61,443 bases of DNA from Variovorax paradoxus (GTDB lineage Bacteria > Pseudomonadota > Gammaproteobacteria > Burkholderiales > Burkholderiaceae_C), in NCBI RefSeq assembly GCF_018614955.1, contig NZ_JAGGNV010000080.1:1-61443 (forward strand), written 5' to 3'. Positions 1-7,896 of the stretch are shown in pieces. The notes under the pieces were generated by a model. It made no database searches. It had not been told where the DNA came from and saw only the letters and a list, made by a program, of their open reading frames with translations. The translations under genes and the position numbers were made by a program. Every line of letters begins with the position of its first letter. The stretch's first letter is position 1.

Positions 1-227
1 CGGCTCTCGTCGTCGCTGCAATCTCCATTGGCGCGATGGCGAACGCACAGCCATCGTCGACGAAGCCGATTCGTCTCGTCGTGCCCTTCGGCGCCGGCGG
101 CGTTGCCGACCTCACGGCACGCAGCGTCGCGCAGAAGATGTCGCAGTCCATGGGGCAAAGCATCATCGTGGACAACAAGCCGGGCGCCGGGGGTGTCGTC
201 GCGTCCGATACCGTGGCCAAGGCGCCG
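1..227 (+). pseudogene. Truncated TTT-transporter binding protein (Bug/TctC family), 5' part only
   Basis: The reading frame is already open at base 1 and gives a hydrophobic stretch, then ANAQ, which looks like the end of a signal peptide with cleavage after ANA. It is followed by PIRLVVPFGAGGVAD and VDNKPGAGG, the N-terminal hallmarks of periplasmic Bug receptors that deliver carboxylates to tripartite tricarboxylate transporters. The usual protein is about 320 residues; here the homology stops after VAKAP near base 227. From there the same frame reads the antisense of a transposase. The true start lies left of the window. The gene cannot make a working receptor. The exact junction is uncertain by a few bases because both partners share GC-rich sequence there. 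Confidence 0.8.
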
Positions 228-1568
228 CAGCAGATAGCGCCCTTCACGGCGGCGCACCTGGCGCAGCCGGGCGCGATCGAGCTCGAACTCGAAGGACGCT
301 GTCTTGCAACCGCTGCTGGCCTCGGGCAGTTGAACCTTGATCAGGTGGGCGGCTCGCCCGGCGTCGTGCTTGGCCGCGCCGAGCTTCATGAGCAGTTGAT
401 CGCGCGTGAGCGTCTGGCCCTGCAAGGCCTGCAGGCGCTGCACGTAGCGGCGCAGGCGGCGTTGCCGCATCGCACGCTCCTTGTCGATGCGTGCCGCACT
501 TTGCGCCAGCACGTAGGTGTCTTCGTCAGCGGCCAGGCGCTTCACATCGACGCCTTCGCGCACGCGCTGCCACGGCTGTGCGAGGAACCCTTGCTCGAGC
601 TTGGTCAGCCGCCCCTTGGGTGTGCCCACGAGATAGGACGCACCCATGCGGCGCATCTGCGCCAGGCTGTCTTCGGTGGGCACGCCACGGTCCATCACCC
701 AGATCCGGTTGGCTCGCCCGTAGCGCTGCTCGATGCGATGGAGGAAGTCGCCAAGCGTCGTGGCGTCGGCCGTGTTGCCCGAGAGCACCTCGTAGCTCAG
801 CGGGAAGCCCTCGGGCGTGACGATCAGCGCGATCACCACCTGGCGGCAGTCGCCTCGCTTGTCGCGGCTGTAGCCGTACTGGCGCTTGTCGTGTGCGCTG
901 CGTTCCACATCGCTCTCGAAGTAGGTGCTGGTCAGGTCGTACAGCAGCACGTCGAACTTCGCCCCGAACAGCTCGCCCCAGCGCTGGCACAGGAACTTGA
1001 ACAGTTCGTCCTTGTGCGCTGCGAGCTTGTCCAGGCAGCGGTACAGCGTGTTCTTCTCGGCCAATGCGAAGTCGGCGTGCAGCAGGTCGCCCATCGCGCT
1101 GGCGTCGAACCAGTGACGGTGCAGGCGCCATTCACTGCCGGGGTCGATCAGCCGGTAGGCCACCAGCGTTTGCAGCACCTGCAGCCACGGCGTGCCTTCG
1201 CGCGAGGGCGGCAGCCGAGCGCTCCAGAAGGCGTCGAGTTCGAGTTGCTGCCACAGCACGCATGACAGCCAGCACGCGCCCCACTGGCGCGGGCGTTCGA
1301 GGCGCAGTTGGTCCAGACGGATGCCGATCGCATTCGCGTCGTCGGCAGGCATCGAGCCGGCCGGGAACAGTGCCACCTGGCGCCTCGTTCCCTCGTCGTG
1401 CACTTCGATGGTCTTGCGCCAGGCTTCGCGCTGGCTCGCGTTGATCTCGCCCAGGTAGAGCACCTGCCTTTGCACCACACGCCCGTCGGCCAATCGGCGG
1501 TTCTCCACGACGCTCCAGTACTCGTGCGTCTTGCCGTCCTTCAGGCGTCGGTTGCAGCGCAGAAACAT
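225..1568 (-). pseudogene. IS1634-like transposase, 3'-truncated
   Basis: An ATG at 1568 opens a frame that runs without stops for 448 codons and continues into the transporter fragment and off the window. The N-terminus reads MFLRCNRRLKDGKTHEYWSV. The first catalytic Asp lies in LLYDLTSTYFE (D211) and the second in WVMDRGVPTED (D293), both typical of IS1634/IS4-superfamily DDE transposases. The sequence stops matching after EGRYLLR near base 225, before the C-terminal helix that carries the catalytic Glu, so the enzyme should be dead. Family members are about 550 residues, so roughly 100 residues are lost. The family name comes from recognition, not from a search. Confidence 0.75.
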
Positions 1569-1716
1569 GCGCCGCAGTTTAGGAACCGCTCGCCCGCACG
1601 CCAAGGACCAAGGTCTCCACCACAAGCGTTTTGCCGCGTCACCCCTATACGCATCAAGCACTTGCGTCGCTCAACACTCGAAAAATCGTCGAAATCGGGC
1701 TTGAGTTGAGAAAGAT
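225..1716 (-). mobile_element. Remnant of an IS1634-like insertion sequence, one end deleted
   Basis: One transposase frame fills most of the element. The transposase-upstream end lies between the transposase start (1568) and the stop codon of nagZ (1720-1722); an outer end near 1716 is my estimate, because the opposite end, needed to recognise the terminal repeats, is missing. The element breaks off near 225 inside the transposase and joins a truncated transporter gene. No target-site duplication can be checked. It should be immobile by itself. Confidence 0.6.
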
Positions 1717-1719
1717 GGG

Positions 1720-2796
1720 CTAGGGACGCGGAAGCATCGCCGCAGCGCGTCGGTAGGCCGGCGACTGCATGAGCGCGTCCCAATCGAGCGCCGGTGCCCG
1801 CGGCAGCAGGCTGCGCCGGCGCGTCTCGCTGGCGGCATCCGGCTTCCAGCGGCCGCTGCGCCGGCCGGCGGCGAAGCCATCGAGCACCTCGTCGAGCACC
1901 GTGCCCCCGCCCACGCTCTGATTGCACAGCAGCGCGAGGTCGCAGCCGGCCTCGAGCGCAGCGAGCGCCGCATCGGTGTAGCCCAGCATCTCGCCCTCGA
2001 TGCGACGTGCCGCCTCCATGCTGAGGTCGTCGCTGAACACGGCGCCATCGAAACCCAGCTTGCCGCGCAGGATCTGCTGCAGCCATTTCGACGAAAAACC
2101 TGCGGGCCGGCCATCGACCTTGGGGTAGATCACGTGCGCCGGCATCACCGCCGAGAGTGTGCCGCCCAGCCAGTCGTAGGGACGCGCATCGTCCGCGAGG
2201 ATGGCCTTGAGGCTGCGCCGGTCCACTGGGATCGCGACATGCGAGTCGGCCTTGACGAAACCATGGCCGGGGAAATGCTTGCCGCAGTTGGCCATGCCCG
2301 CTTGCAAAAGTCCGTGCGCCAGGCTGCGCGCGAGCAGCGCGACGACGCGCGGATCGCGATGGAAGCTGCGATCGCCGATCACGCTGCTTTCGCCGTAATC
2401 CAGATCGAGCACGGGCGTGAAACTGAAGTCGACGCCGCAGGCGCGGAGCTCGGCCGCAAGCACATGGCCGCAGGCGACCGCAACCTGCGCCGCGCGCAAG
2501 GGTTCGCCCATCCACAGCTCGCCCAGCATGCGCATGGACGGAAGCCGCGTGAACCCGTCGCTGCGAAAACGCTGCACGCGGCCGCCCTCGTGATCGACGC
2601 AAATGAGGATGTCTGGCCGGAGTGCCTTGATCTCGGCATTGAGCGCGCTCATCTGCGCGCGGTCCTGCCAGTTGCGCGCGAAATGGATCACGCCGCCCAC
2701 CAGCGGATCTGCCAGACGACGGCGATCGGCAGCGTTCAATTCAGTGCCCGCGACGTCGATGATCAACGGGGCATGCAATGCGTTCTTCTCTGTCAT
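1720..2796 (-). CDS. nagZ: Beta-N-acetylhexosaminidase NagZ
   Basis: Cytoplasmic GH3 enzyme of peptidoglycan recycling; it removes N-acetylglucosamine from 1,6-anhydro-muropeptides. The 358-residue protein shows KHFPGHG at 173-179 followed by D184-S-H186, the Asp-His dyad of NagZ enzymes, and the nucleophile motif FSDDLSM at 254-260. The start MTEKNALHAPLIIDVAGTEL was chosen because its ATG overlaps the stop of acpS in ATGA; an in-frame extension further upstream is antisense noise. It is the last gene of the minus-strand run. The IS remnant begins immediately after its stop, but the C-terminus looks of normal length. Confidence 0.93.
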   Translation of the reverse strand: MTEKNALHAPLIIDVAGTELNAADRRRLADPLVGGVIHFARNWQDRAQMSALNAEIKALRPDILICVDHEGGRVQRFRSDGFTRLPSMRMLGELWMGEPLRAAQVAVACGHVLAAELRACGVDFSFTPVLDLDYGESSVIGDRSFHRDPRVVALLARSLAHGLLQAGMANCGKHFPGHGFVKADSHVAIPVDRRSLKAILADDARPYDWLGGTLSAVMPAHVIYPKVDGRPAGFSSKWLQQILRGKLGFDGAVFSDDLSMEAARRIEGEMLGYTDAALAALEAGCDLALLCNQSVGGGTVLDEVLDGFAAGRRSGRWKPDAASETRRRSLLPRAPALDWDALMQSPAYRRAAAMLPRP

Positions 2797-3188
2797 TCCT
2801 TGCGTTCGACCACGACGAAGCTCGCCGCGTAGTCGGTCTCGTCGGTCACGGTCACGTGCGCCGTCAGATGCTCGGCCTCGAACCACTCCTTCAGCACGCC
2901 GTGGAGCACGATCACGGGCTTGCCGCTGCGCTGATTCGCGATCTCGCACAGCCGCCAGCTCATCGGCATCCGCATGCCCTTGCCGATCGCCTTGCTGAAG
3001 GCCTCCTTGGCGGAGAAGCGCGTGGCCAGGTAGCGCAAGCCGCGCTTCGGCCAGCGGGCGCTGCGCGTGCGCCAGACCGCGAGTTCGGCGTCGCTCAGCA
3101 CGCGCTGCGCGAATCGCTCACCCTGGCGCTCGAAGGTCGCCTCGATGCGGCGGATGTCGCAGATGTCGGTGCCGATGCCGTAGATCAT
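2793..3188 (-). CDS. acpS: Holo-[acyl-carrier-protein] synthase AcpS
   Basis: Transfers 4'-phosphopantetheine from coenzyme A to the serine of acyl carrier protein (the acpP product lies at 16008-16247). The 131-residue protein has the two family motifs: GTDICDIRRIE near the N-terminus, with the Mg-binding Asp, and RFSAKEAFSKAIGKG near residues 57-71, with the second metal ligand Glu. Its stop overlaps the nagZ start by 4 nt. Upstream, 86 nt with two strong hairpins separate it from pdxJ. The order pdxJ-acpS is also found in enteric bacteria. Confidence 0.95.
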   Translation of the reverse strand: MIYGIGTDICDIRRIEATFERQGERFAQRVLSDAELAVWRTRSARWPKRGLRYLATRFSAKEAFSKAIGKGMRMPMSWRLCEIANQRSGKPVIVLHGVLKEWFEAEHLTAHVTVTDETDYAASFVVVERKE

Positions 3189-3190
3189 TT

Positions 3191-3270
3191 CAGCACCCGC
3201 TCGGCCGCCCGAAGGGTGCTGAACGCCCCCTCGGGGGGCAGCGAGTACACGAAGTGACGAGCGTGGGGGC
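3191..3270. repeat. Two adjacent hairpins between pdxJ and acpS, REP-like
   Basis: CAGCACCC (3191-3198) pairs with GGGTGCTG (3214-3221), and GCCCCC (3225-3230) pairs with GGGGGC (3234-3239). They are followed by a stretch ending in GAGCGTGGGGGCCC. There is no T-run on either strand, so this is not a classical terminator. From memory, such CCCCTCGGGGG-AGCGA blocks recur between genes in Variovorax and relatives. I see only this one copy in the window. Confidence 0.45.
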
Positions 3271-3274
3271 CCAT

Positions 3275-4018
3275 TTACCTGGCTTCTCGGATGCAGCGAA
3301 GATAGTCTTTCGTCGCCGCGGCGTAGCCGAGCTCCAAGGCATCAGAAACGAAGGCATGGCCGATGGAGACCTCGCGCACGTTGGGCACGGCCCGCAGGAA
3401 GTCCGTGAGGTTGTCGCGGCTCAGGTCGTGGCCGGCGTTGACTTCGAGGCCGGCAGCCTGCGCGGCGCGGGCCGCCTGCACGTAGAGCTGCAGCACGGCG
3501 TCCGCCCTGGAGGTGCCGCGCGAAGACGCATAGCCCTCGGTGTAGAGCTCGATGCGGTCGGCGCCGGCCGCTTTGGCGGCGGCCATCATGTCGGGTTCCG
3601 GATCCATGAACAGGCTCACGCGAACGCCCAGCGTCTTGGCTTCGGCGATCAGCGGCCGCAGGCGCTCGGCGTCGTAGGGAAAATTCCAGCCGTGGTCGCT
3701 GGTCGCCTGCGTTTTGCTGTCGGGCACGAAGGTGGCCTGGTGGGGCCGCAGCTCGCGCACGAAATCCATCAGGTTGTGGAAAGGGTTGCCCTCGATGTTG
3801 AACTCGGCCTGCGGCCAGTCCTTGGCCAGCAGCTCCGACAGGTCCTGAACGTCCTGCGGGCGGATATGACGCTCGTCGGGCCTGGGGTGCACGGTGATGC
3901 CGTGCGCGCCGGCATCCAGGCACAGCGCAGCGGCGAAAAGCACGCTCGGGATGCCGAGAGGCCGCGTGTTGCGCACCAGCGCAACCTTGTTGAGATTGAT
4001 CGACAGGGAAGTGCTCAT
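3275..4018 (-). CDS. pdxJ: Pyridoxine 5'-phosphate synthase PdxJ
   Basis: Condenses 3-amino-2-oxopropyl phosphate with deoxyxylulose 5-phosphate to make pyridoxine 5'-phosphate (vitamin B6). The 247-residue TIM-barrel protein starts LSINLNKVALVRNTRP and has the conserved HPRPDERHI and QATSDHGWNFP stretches, NAGHDLSRDNL (substrate loop) and SIGHAFVSDAL near the C-terminus. The ATG at 4018 overlaps the recO stop (ATGA), which settles the start; a longer in-frame extension is within recO. The recO-pdxJ-acpS order is conserved in proteobacteria. Confidence 0.95.
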   Translation of the reverse strand: MSTSLSINLNKVALVRNTRPLGIPSVLFAAALCLDAGAHGITVHPRPDERHIRPQDVQDLSELLAKDWPQAEFNIEGNPFHNLMDFVRELRPHQATFVPDSKTQATSDHGWNFPYDAERLRPLIAEAKTLGVRVSLFMDPEPDMMAAAKAAGADRIELYTEGYASSRGTSRADAVLQLYVQAARAAQAAGLEVNAGHDLSRDNLTDFLRAVPNVREVSIGHAFVSDALELGYAAATKDYLRCIREAR

Positions 4019-4788
4019 AGGGCTTGCAAGTCTCTCATCATCTGGCGCGTGCGCAGCATGCTCACGCCGCAATGGTAGTTGAGCAGCGTGCGCAGCTGGT
4101 TGCGCAAGGCACTGTTGGTGCCGCCGTTCATCAGGGCAACCAGGCGCAGCGTGGCGGGGAACGGCGCCCGGTCCCCGAGCGAACGCTCCAGAGCCTGCCA
4201 TTCGGCGCCGTTCAGCGCGGCTTCATCGTCGACAGCCTGGCGCAGGCCCGCTTCGGGCACCAAGGTGTAGCGCGCGTCCGCCTCCAGCGGCGCCAGCGTG
4301 AGGGTCTGGGCATCGAGCGCCGGCAGCAGCCCGACCTCGCGCAGCAGCAGAAGCTCGAAGGCGCGCAGCGCCGCCGCCTGCGTGGCGGCCTGGGCGTGCG
4401 CATGGTCGCCCGCCAGCACCTGCACCGCGCCGGCATAGGCGTCGAACAACGCCTCGTGCGCGTCGTCCCGGGCCAGCAGGCGCAGCAGAAGCTCGTTGAG
4501 GTAGTAGCCCGACAGCAGCGCCTCGCCGGTCGGCATCACGTGGCCGCCCATCCATTCGGCGGCCTTGAGCGTGCGGATCTCGGCGTCGCCGCCGTAGGAA
4601 AGCTGCAGAGGCTGCAGTGGCAGCAGCACCGGGCGAAAGTTGGAACTGGGCCGCTTGGCGCCTTTCGCCACCAGCGCGATGCGGCCGTGATGGCGGGTGA
4701 AGACCTCGAGGATCAGGCTGGACTCGCTCCAGTCGTAGCGGTGGAGCACGTAGGCCGGTTCGTGCGAAATGCGGTGCGCGGCGGCCAT
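4015..4788 (-). CDS. recO: DNA repair protein RecO
   Basis: Helps load RecA onto SSB-coated DNA in the RecFOR pathway. The 257-residue protein begins with an OB-fold region typical of RecO: AYVLHRYDWSESSLILEVFT, then GRIALVAKGAKRPSS and LQPLQLSYGG. The C-terminal helical part contains NYHCGVSMLRTRQMMRDL. The zinc-binding cysteines of some RecO proteins are absent, as is common in Burkholderiales. It lies 30 nt after era and overlaps pdxJ by 4 nt, so the set is probably one transcript. Confidence 0.92.
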   Translation of the reverse strand: MAAAHRISHEPAYVLHRYDWSESSLILEVFTRHHGRIALVAKGAKRPSSNFRPVLLPLQPLQLSYGGDAEIRTLKAAEWMGGHVMPTGEALLSGYYLNELLLRLLARDDAHEALFDAYAGAVQVLAGDHAHAQAATQAAALRAFELLLLREVGLLPALDAQTLTLAPLEADARYTLVPEAGLRQAVDDEAALNGAEWQALERSLGDRAPFPATLRLVALMNGGTNSALRNQLRTLLNYHCGVSMLRTRQMMRDLQAL

Positions 4789-4818
4789 CTCAGCCTCTCA
4801 CGCTGGCCAACGGACGGC

Positions 4819-5787
4819 TCACTCGTAGCCGAAGGAGCGCACGCGAGCCTCGTCGTCCGCCCACCCCGAACGTACCTTGACCCAGAGCTCGAGGAACACC
4901 TTGGCATCCGCCAGCTTCTCGAGCTCCTGCCGCGTTTCGGTGCCGATGCGCTTGATGCGTTCGCCCTTGTCGCCGATGACCATCGCCTTGTGGCCGTCGC
5001 GCTCGACGACGATCGTGGCGGCGATCCGCAGCAGGCGCTTCTGGCCCTTGCGCGCCGGCGGCTCTTCCTCGAACTTGTCGATGACGACGGTCGAGGTGTA
5101 GGGCAGCTCGTCGCCGGTGAGGCGGAACAGCTTCTCGCGCACCAGCTCGCTCGCGAGGAAGCGCTCGCTGCGATCGGTGAGTTCGTCTTCGGCGTACCAC
5201 CAGGCCTGCTCGGGCAGGTACTTTTCGCAGATGCCGAACAGGCGCTCGATGTCCTTCGGGTTCTTGGCCGAGATCGGGACGAACTCGGCGAAGGCGTGCT
5301 TCTGCGGCATTGTCTGCAGCCAGGGCGCGATGTCGCCCCGGCGGTGCACGTTGTCGAGCTTGTTGGCGATCAGCACCGTCGGGATGCCGGCGCCAAGCAG
5401 CTTGAGCACGCGCTCATCGGCCGGCGTGAAGCTGCCGGCCTCAACCACGAACAGGATCAGGTCCACGTCCGACACCGCGCCCACCACGGTCTTGTTCAGG
5501 GACCGGTTGAGCGCGTTGGCGTGCAGCGTCTGGAATCCCGGCGTATCGACGAAGACGAACTGCGTCGCGCCCAGCGTGCGCATGCCGGTGATGCGGTGGC
5601 GCGTGGTCTGCGCCTTGCGCGAGGTGATGCTGATCTTCTGGCCGACCAGCGCATTGAGCAAGGTCGATTTGCCGACGTTGGGCTTGCCGACGATGGCCAC
5701 CAGGCCGCAGCGCTGCGAAGGATTCGGCCCCGCGGCGTCCTCGCCCTCTGCGGGAGGGATGGTGATGGAATCGATGGGGTCGTTCAT
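4819..5787 (-). CDS. era: GTPase Era
   Basis: Essential Ras-like GTPase that binds the 3' end of 16S rRNA and checks 30S assembly. The 322-residue protein has G1 GKPNVGKS (34-41), G3 DTPG (81-84) and G4 NKLD (142-145), then a C-terminal KH domain with VIGDKGERIKRIGTETR, the RNA-binding loop. It carries about 25 extra residues before G1 compared with E. coli Era, as other Burkholderiales do. The ATG overlaps the rnc stop (ATGA). The rnc-era-recO order is strongly conserved. Confidence 0.96.
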   Translation of the reverse strand: MNDPIDSITIPPAEGEDAAGPNPSQRCGLVAIVGKPNVGKSTLLNALVGQKISITSRKAQTTRHRITGMRTLGATQFVFVDTPGFQTLHANALNRSLNKTVVGAVSDVDLILFVVEAGSFTPADERVLKLLGAGIPTVLIANKLDNVHRRGDIAPWLQTMPQKHAFAEFVPISAKNPKDIERLFGICEKYLPEQAWWYAEDELTDRSERFLASELVREKLFRLTGDELPYTSTVVIDKFEEEPPARKGQKRLLRIAATIVVERDGHKAMVIGDKGERIKRIGTETRQELEKLADAKVFLELWVKVRSGWADDEARVRSFGYE

Positions 5788-6485
5788 GAGGGTGCCTTTG
5801 CCGCGCTGCGCGCCTTGAGCCGGATCAACATGGCCGCCGCGGCGGCCTGCTCACCGGCGCGGCGCGAGCCGCCGATGCCGCGTTCGCTGAGACCCAGATC
5901 GGGGACTGCGCATTCGACATCGAAAGTCTGCTTGTGCGCCGCGCCCAGCGTGCCGACCACGCGATAGACCGGCAGCTTCATTTTGTGACCCTGCAGCCAT
6001 TCCTGCAATTCGGTCTTCGGGTCCTTGGCCACCGCCTCCATGCGCGGCGTGATCGCCACCGATTCGTAGAGCCGGCGCACCAGCGCCTGCGCCGGGCCAT
6101 AGCCGGCGTCGAGGTAGACGGCGCCGATCAGGGCCTCGAGCGCGTCGGCCAGGATCGAGGGACGGTTCGGGCCGCCCGAGCGCGCCTCGCCCTCGCCGAG
6201 CCGCAGCAGAGGGGACAGCGCGAGCTTGAGCGCCAGTTGGTGCAGCGTCTCCTGCTTCACCAGGTTGGCCCGCACGCGGGAGAGATCGCCTTCGGGCAAT
6301 TCCGACAGGCGCTCATAGAGAAGGTGGGCGACGGCGAGGTTCAGCACCGAATCGCCGAGGAACTCGAGCCGCTCGTTGTGGTCGGCCGAAAAGCTGCGAT
6401 GCGTCAGCGCAAGCTGGAGCAGCCGCGCGTCCGAGAACGAATGCTGGAGGCGCGCCTGCAGCGCGGCAAGACCACCTTCGTTCAC
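5784..6485 (-). CDS. rnc: Ribonuclease III
   Basis: Cuts double-stranded RNA, including the 30S rRNA precursor. The 233-residue protein has the RNase III signature HNERLEFLGDSVL (36-48), the second acidic cluster around ILADALEALIGAVYLDAG, and a C-terminal double-stranded-RNA-binding domain starting near DPKTELQEWLQG. The start codon is GTG at 6485 (GTG AAC GAA GGT); no ATG lies at a suitable place, and the length fits the family. It overlaps era by 4 nt and sits 45 nt after the DUF4845 gene. Confidence 0.95.
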   Translation of the reverse strand: MNEGGLAALQARLQHSFSDARLLQLALTHRSFSADHNERLEFLGDSVLNLAVAHLLYERLSELPEGDLSRVRANLVKQETLHQLALKLALSPLLRLGEGEARSGGPNRPSILADALEALIGAVYLDAGYGPAQALVRRLYESVAITPRMEAVAKDPKTELQEWLQGHKMKLPVYRVVGTLGAAHKQTFDVECAVPDLGLSERGIGGSRRAGEQAAAAAMLIRLKARSAAKAPS

Positions 6486-6530
6486 AGTGCGGTCGACGCC
6501 GGGCCGGCGTGGGCGTGGGGGCGTTTCATC

Positions 6531-6890
6531 CTAGCGGGACTGGCCCTTGTATTTCAACACCAGGAAAGCCGGGCCAAACAGATGAATTTCGCGCTCGTAG
6601 GAATAAGACACCACGACCTTGTCGCCGACCTTCTGAACGTCGAGGTCCTTGCCGGCGACCGATTTGAAGTCGTCGATGGCCTGCGCACGATCGAAGATGG
6701 CACGGACTTCGGGCACCGTCGTGCCTTCCTTGGCCTTGTTGGCGGCCTTGTCGATCGCCTGGTATTCGATCAGGGTCGGGATCACCTGCGCGGCAACCAC
6801 GCCCAGGCAGGCCAGCACGCCCGCGACGAACAGCAGCCCGATGAACGAGATGCCGCGCTGGCCCCGTTTGGATTGACTTCTTGCTCTCAT
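6531..6890 (-). CDS. DUF4845 membrane protein
   Basis: A 119-residue protein with one N-terminal membrane span (GISFIGLLFVAGVLACLGVV, about 13-32) preceded by a basic RSQSKRGQRG segment, resembling the N-terminus of pilin-like proteins. A soluble domain of about 85 residues follows, with KAKEGTTVPEVRAIF and AIDDFKSVAGKDL. This is the DUF4845 family, found between lepB and rnc in many beta- and gammaproteobacteria. Its function is unknown. Context (29 nt after lepB, 45 nt before rnc) suggests co-transcription. The start at 6890 was chosen because it directly precedes the basic/hydrophobic segment; the upstream extension is antisense to nothing recognisable and overlaps lepB. Confidence 0.85.
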   Translation of the reverse strand: MRARSQSKRGQRGISFIGLLFVAGVLACLGVVAAQVIPTLIEYQAIDKAANKAKEGTTVPEVRAIFDRAQAIDDFKSVAGKDLDVQKVGDKVVVSYSYEREIHLFGPAFLVLKYKGQSR

Positions 6891-6919
6891 GCCCTCTATC
6901 CCTCGAATGAAAAGCTCGA

Positions 6920-7891
6920 TTATTGGAATCCGCCGATGCGCTTGAGATTGCCGAAATTCATCCAGACGAAGAAGGCCTTGCCCACGATGTTCTTGTCCGG
7001 AACAAAACCCCAGTAGCGCGAGTCGAGCGAATTGTCGCGGTTGTCGCCCATCATGAAATACTGGCCCGCGGGCACCTTGCACACCACGCCCTCGACACTG
7101 TAGCGGCAATTTTCCTGATTCGGGAACGCCATGATCTCGACCTCCGAGAGTCCCGCGCGGCGCGTATCGTCGTTGAGCAGCCTGTGCTCCTTGCCGCCCA
7201 GGTTCTCGGAATACTGCTTGAGGTAGCGCATCGCCTCCTCGTCGAAGTAGTCGGGCACCGGCTGCTTGTCGACCGGCTGGCCATTGATGGTGAGCTTCTT
7301 GTTGAGGTAGGCCACCTCGTCGCCGGGCACGCCGATCACGCGCTTGATGTAGTCCATGCTCGGCTTGGGCGGGTAGCGGAACACCATCACGTCGCCCCGC
7401 GCCGGCGGCGTGCCGTCGGTCATCTTGGTGTTGATGACCGGCAGCCGCAAGCCGTAGGTGAACTTGTTCACCAGGATCAGGTCGCCGGTGAGCAGGGTCG
7501 GCATCATCGATCCCGAAGGGATCTTGAAGGGTTCGAACAGGAAGGAACGCAGCAGGAACACGGCCAGGATCACGGGGAACAGGCCCGCGGTCCAGTCGAG
7601 CCACCACGGCTGCATGACCAGACGCTCGCGCGCCTTGGTGTCCACGGTATCGACCTGCGTGATGCCCTGGCGAGCCAGCTCTTCGCGGCGCTGGGCCAGC
7701 GATGCATCCAGCGCGTCGGCTGCCTGCCGGCGTTTCGGCAGGAAATAGAAGCGCTCCGCCAGCCAGTAGAGACCGGTGACGACGGTGGCCAGGAACAGCA
7801 GCAGCGCGAAATTGCCTTCGACCGCGCCGAAATACCAGGCGCCGATATAGCCGACAAAGGCAGCGAGAATCAGGGAAGTGAGGAATGCCAT
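6920..7891 (-). CDS. lepB: Signal peptidase I LepB
   Basis: Inner-membrane serine protease that removes signal peptides from exported proteins. The 323-residue protein has two N-terminal spans (about 4-22 and 28-46), a cytoplasmic linker, a third hydrophobic stretch (about 102-117) and then the catalytic domain. The catalytic Ser is S128 in IPSGSMMPTL, the general base Lys is K183 in YIKRVIGVPGD, and GDNRDNSLDSRYWG forms box E. The start MAFLTSLILA was chosen because it begins the first span and lies 5 nt after the lepA stop. lepA-lepB coupling is conserved in proteobacteria. Confidence 0.95.
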   Translation of the reverse strand: MAFLTSLILAAFVGYIGAWYFGAVEGNFALLLFLATVVTGLYWLAERFYFLPKRRQAADALDASLAQRREELARQGITQVDTVDTKARERLVMQPWWLDWTAGLFPVILAVFLLRSFLFEPFKIPSGSMMPTLLTGDLILVNKFTYGLRLPVINTKMTDGTPPARGDVMVFRYPPKPSMDYIKRVIGVPGDEVAYLNKKLTINGQPVDKQPVPDYFDEEAMRYLKQYSENLGGKEHRLLNDDTRRAGLSEVEIMAFPNQENCRYSVEGVVCKVPAGQYFMMGDNRDNSLDSRYWGFVPDKNIVGKAFFVWMNFGNLKRIGGFQ

Positions 7892-7896
7892 TCTTC

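Noticed and set aside
36..1265. Long plus-strand frame (409 codons) starting like a Bug receptor
   Set aside because: Only the first 64 codons are receptor; the rest is the antisense of the transposase frame, so it is a fusion of a broken gene with noise.
4024..5967. Plus-strand frame of 647 codons
   Set aside because: Antisense to recO, era and rnc, all of which have clear family motifs.
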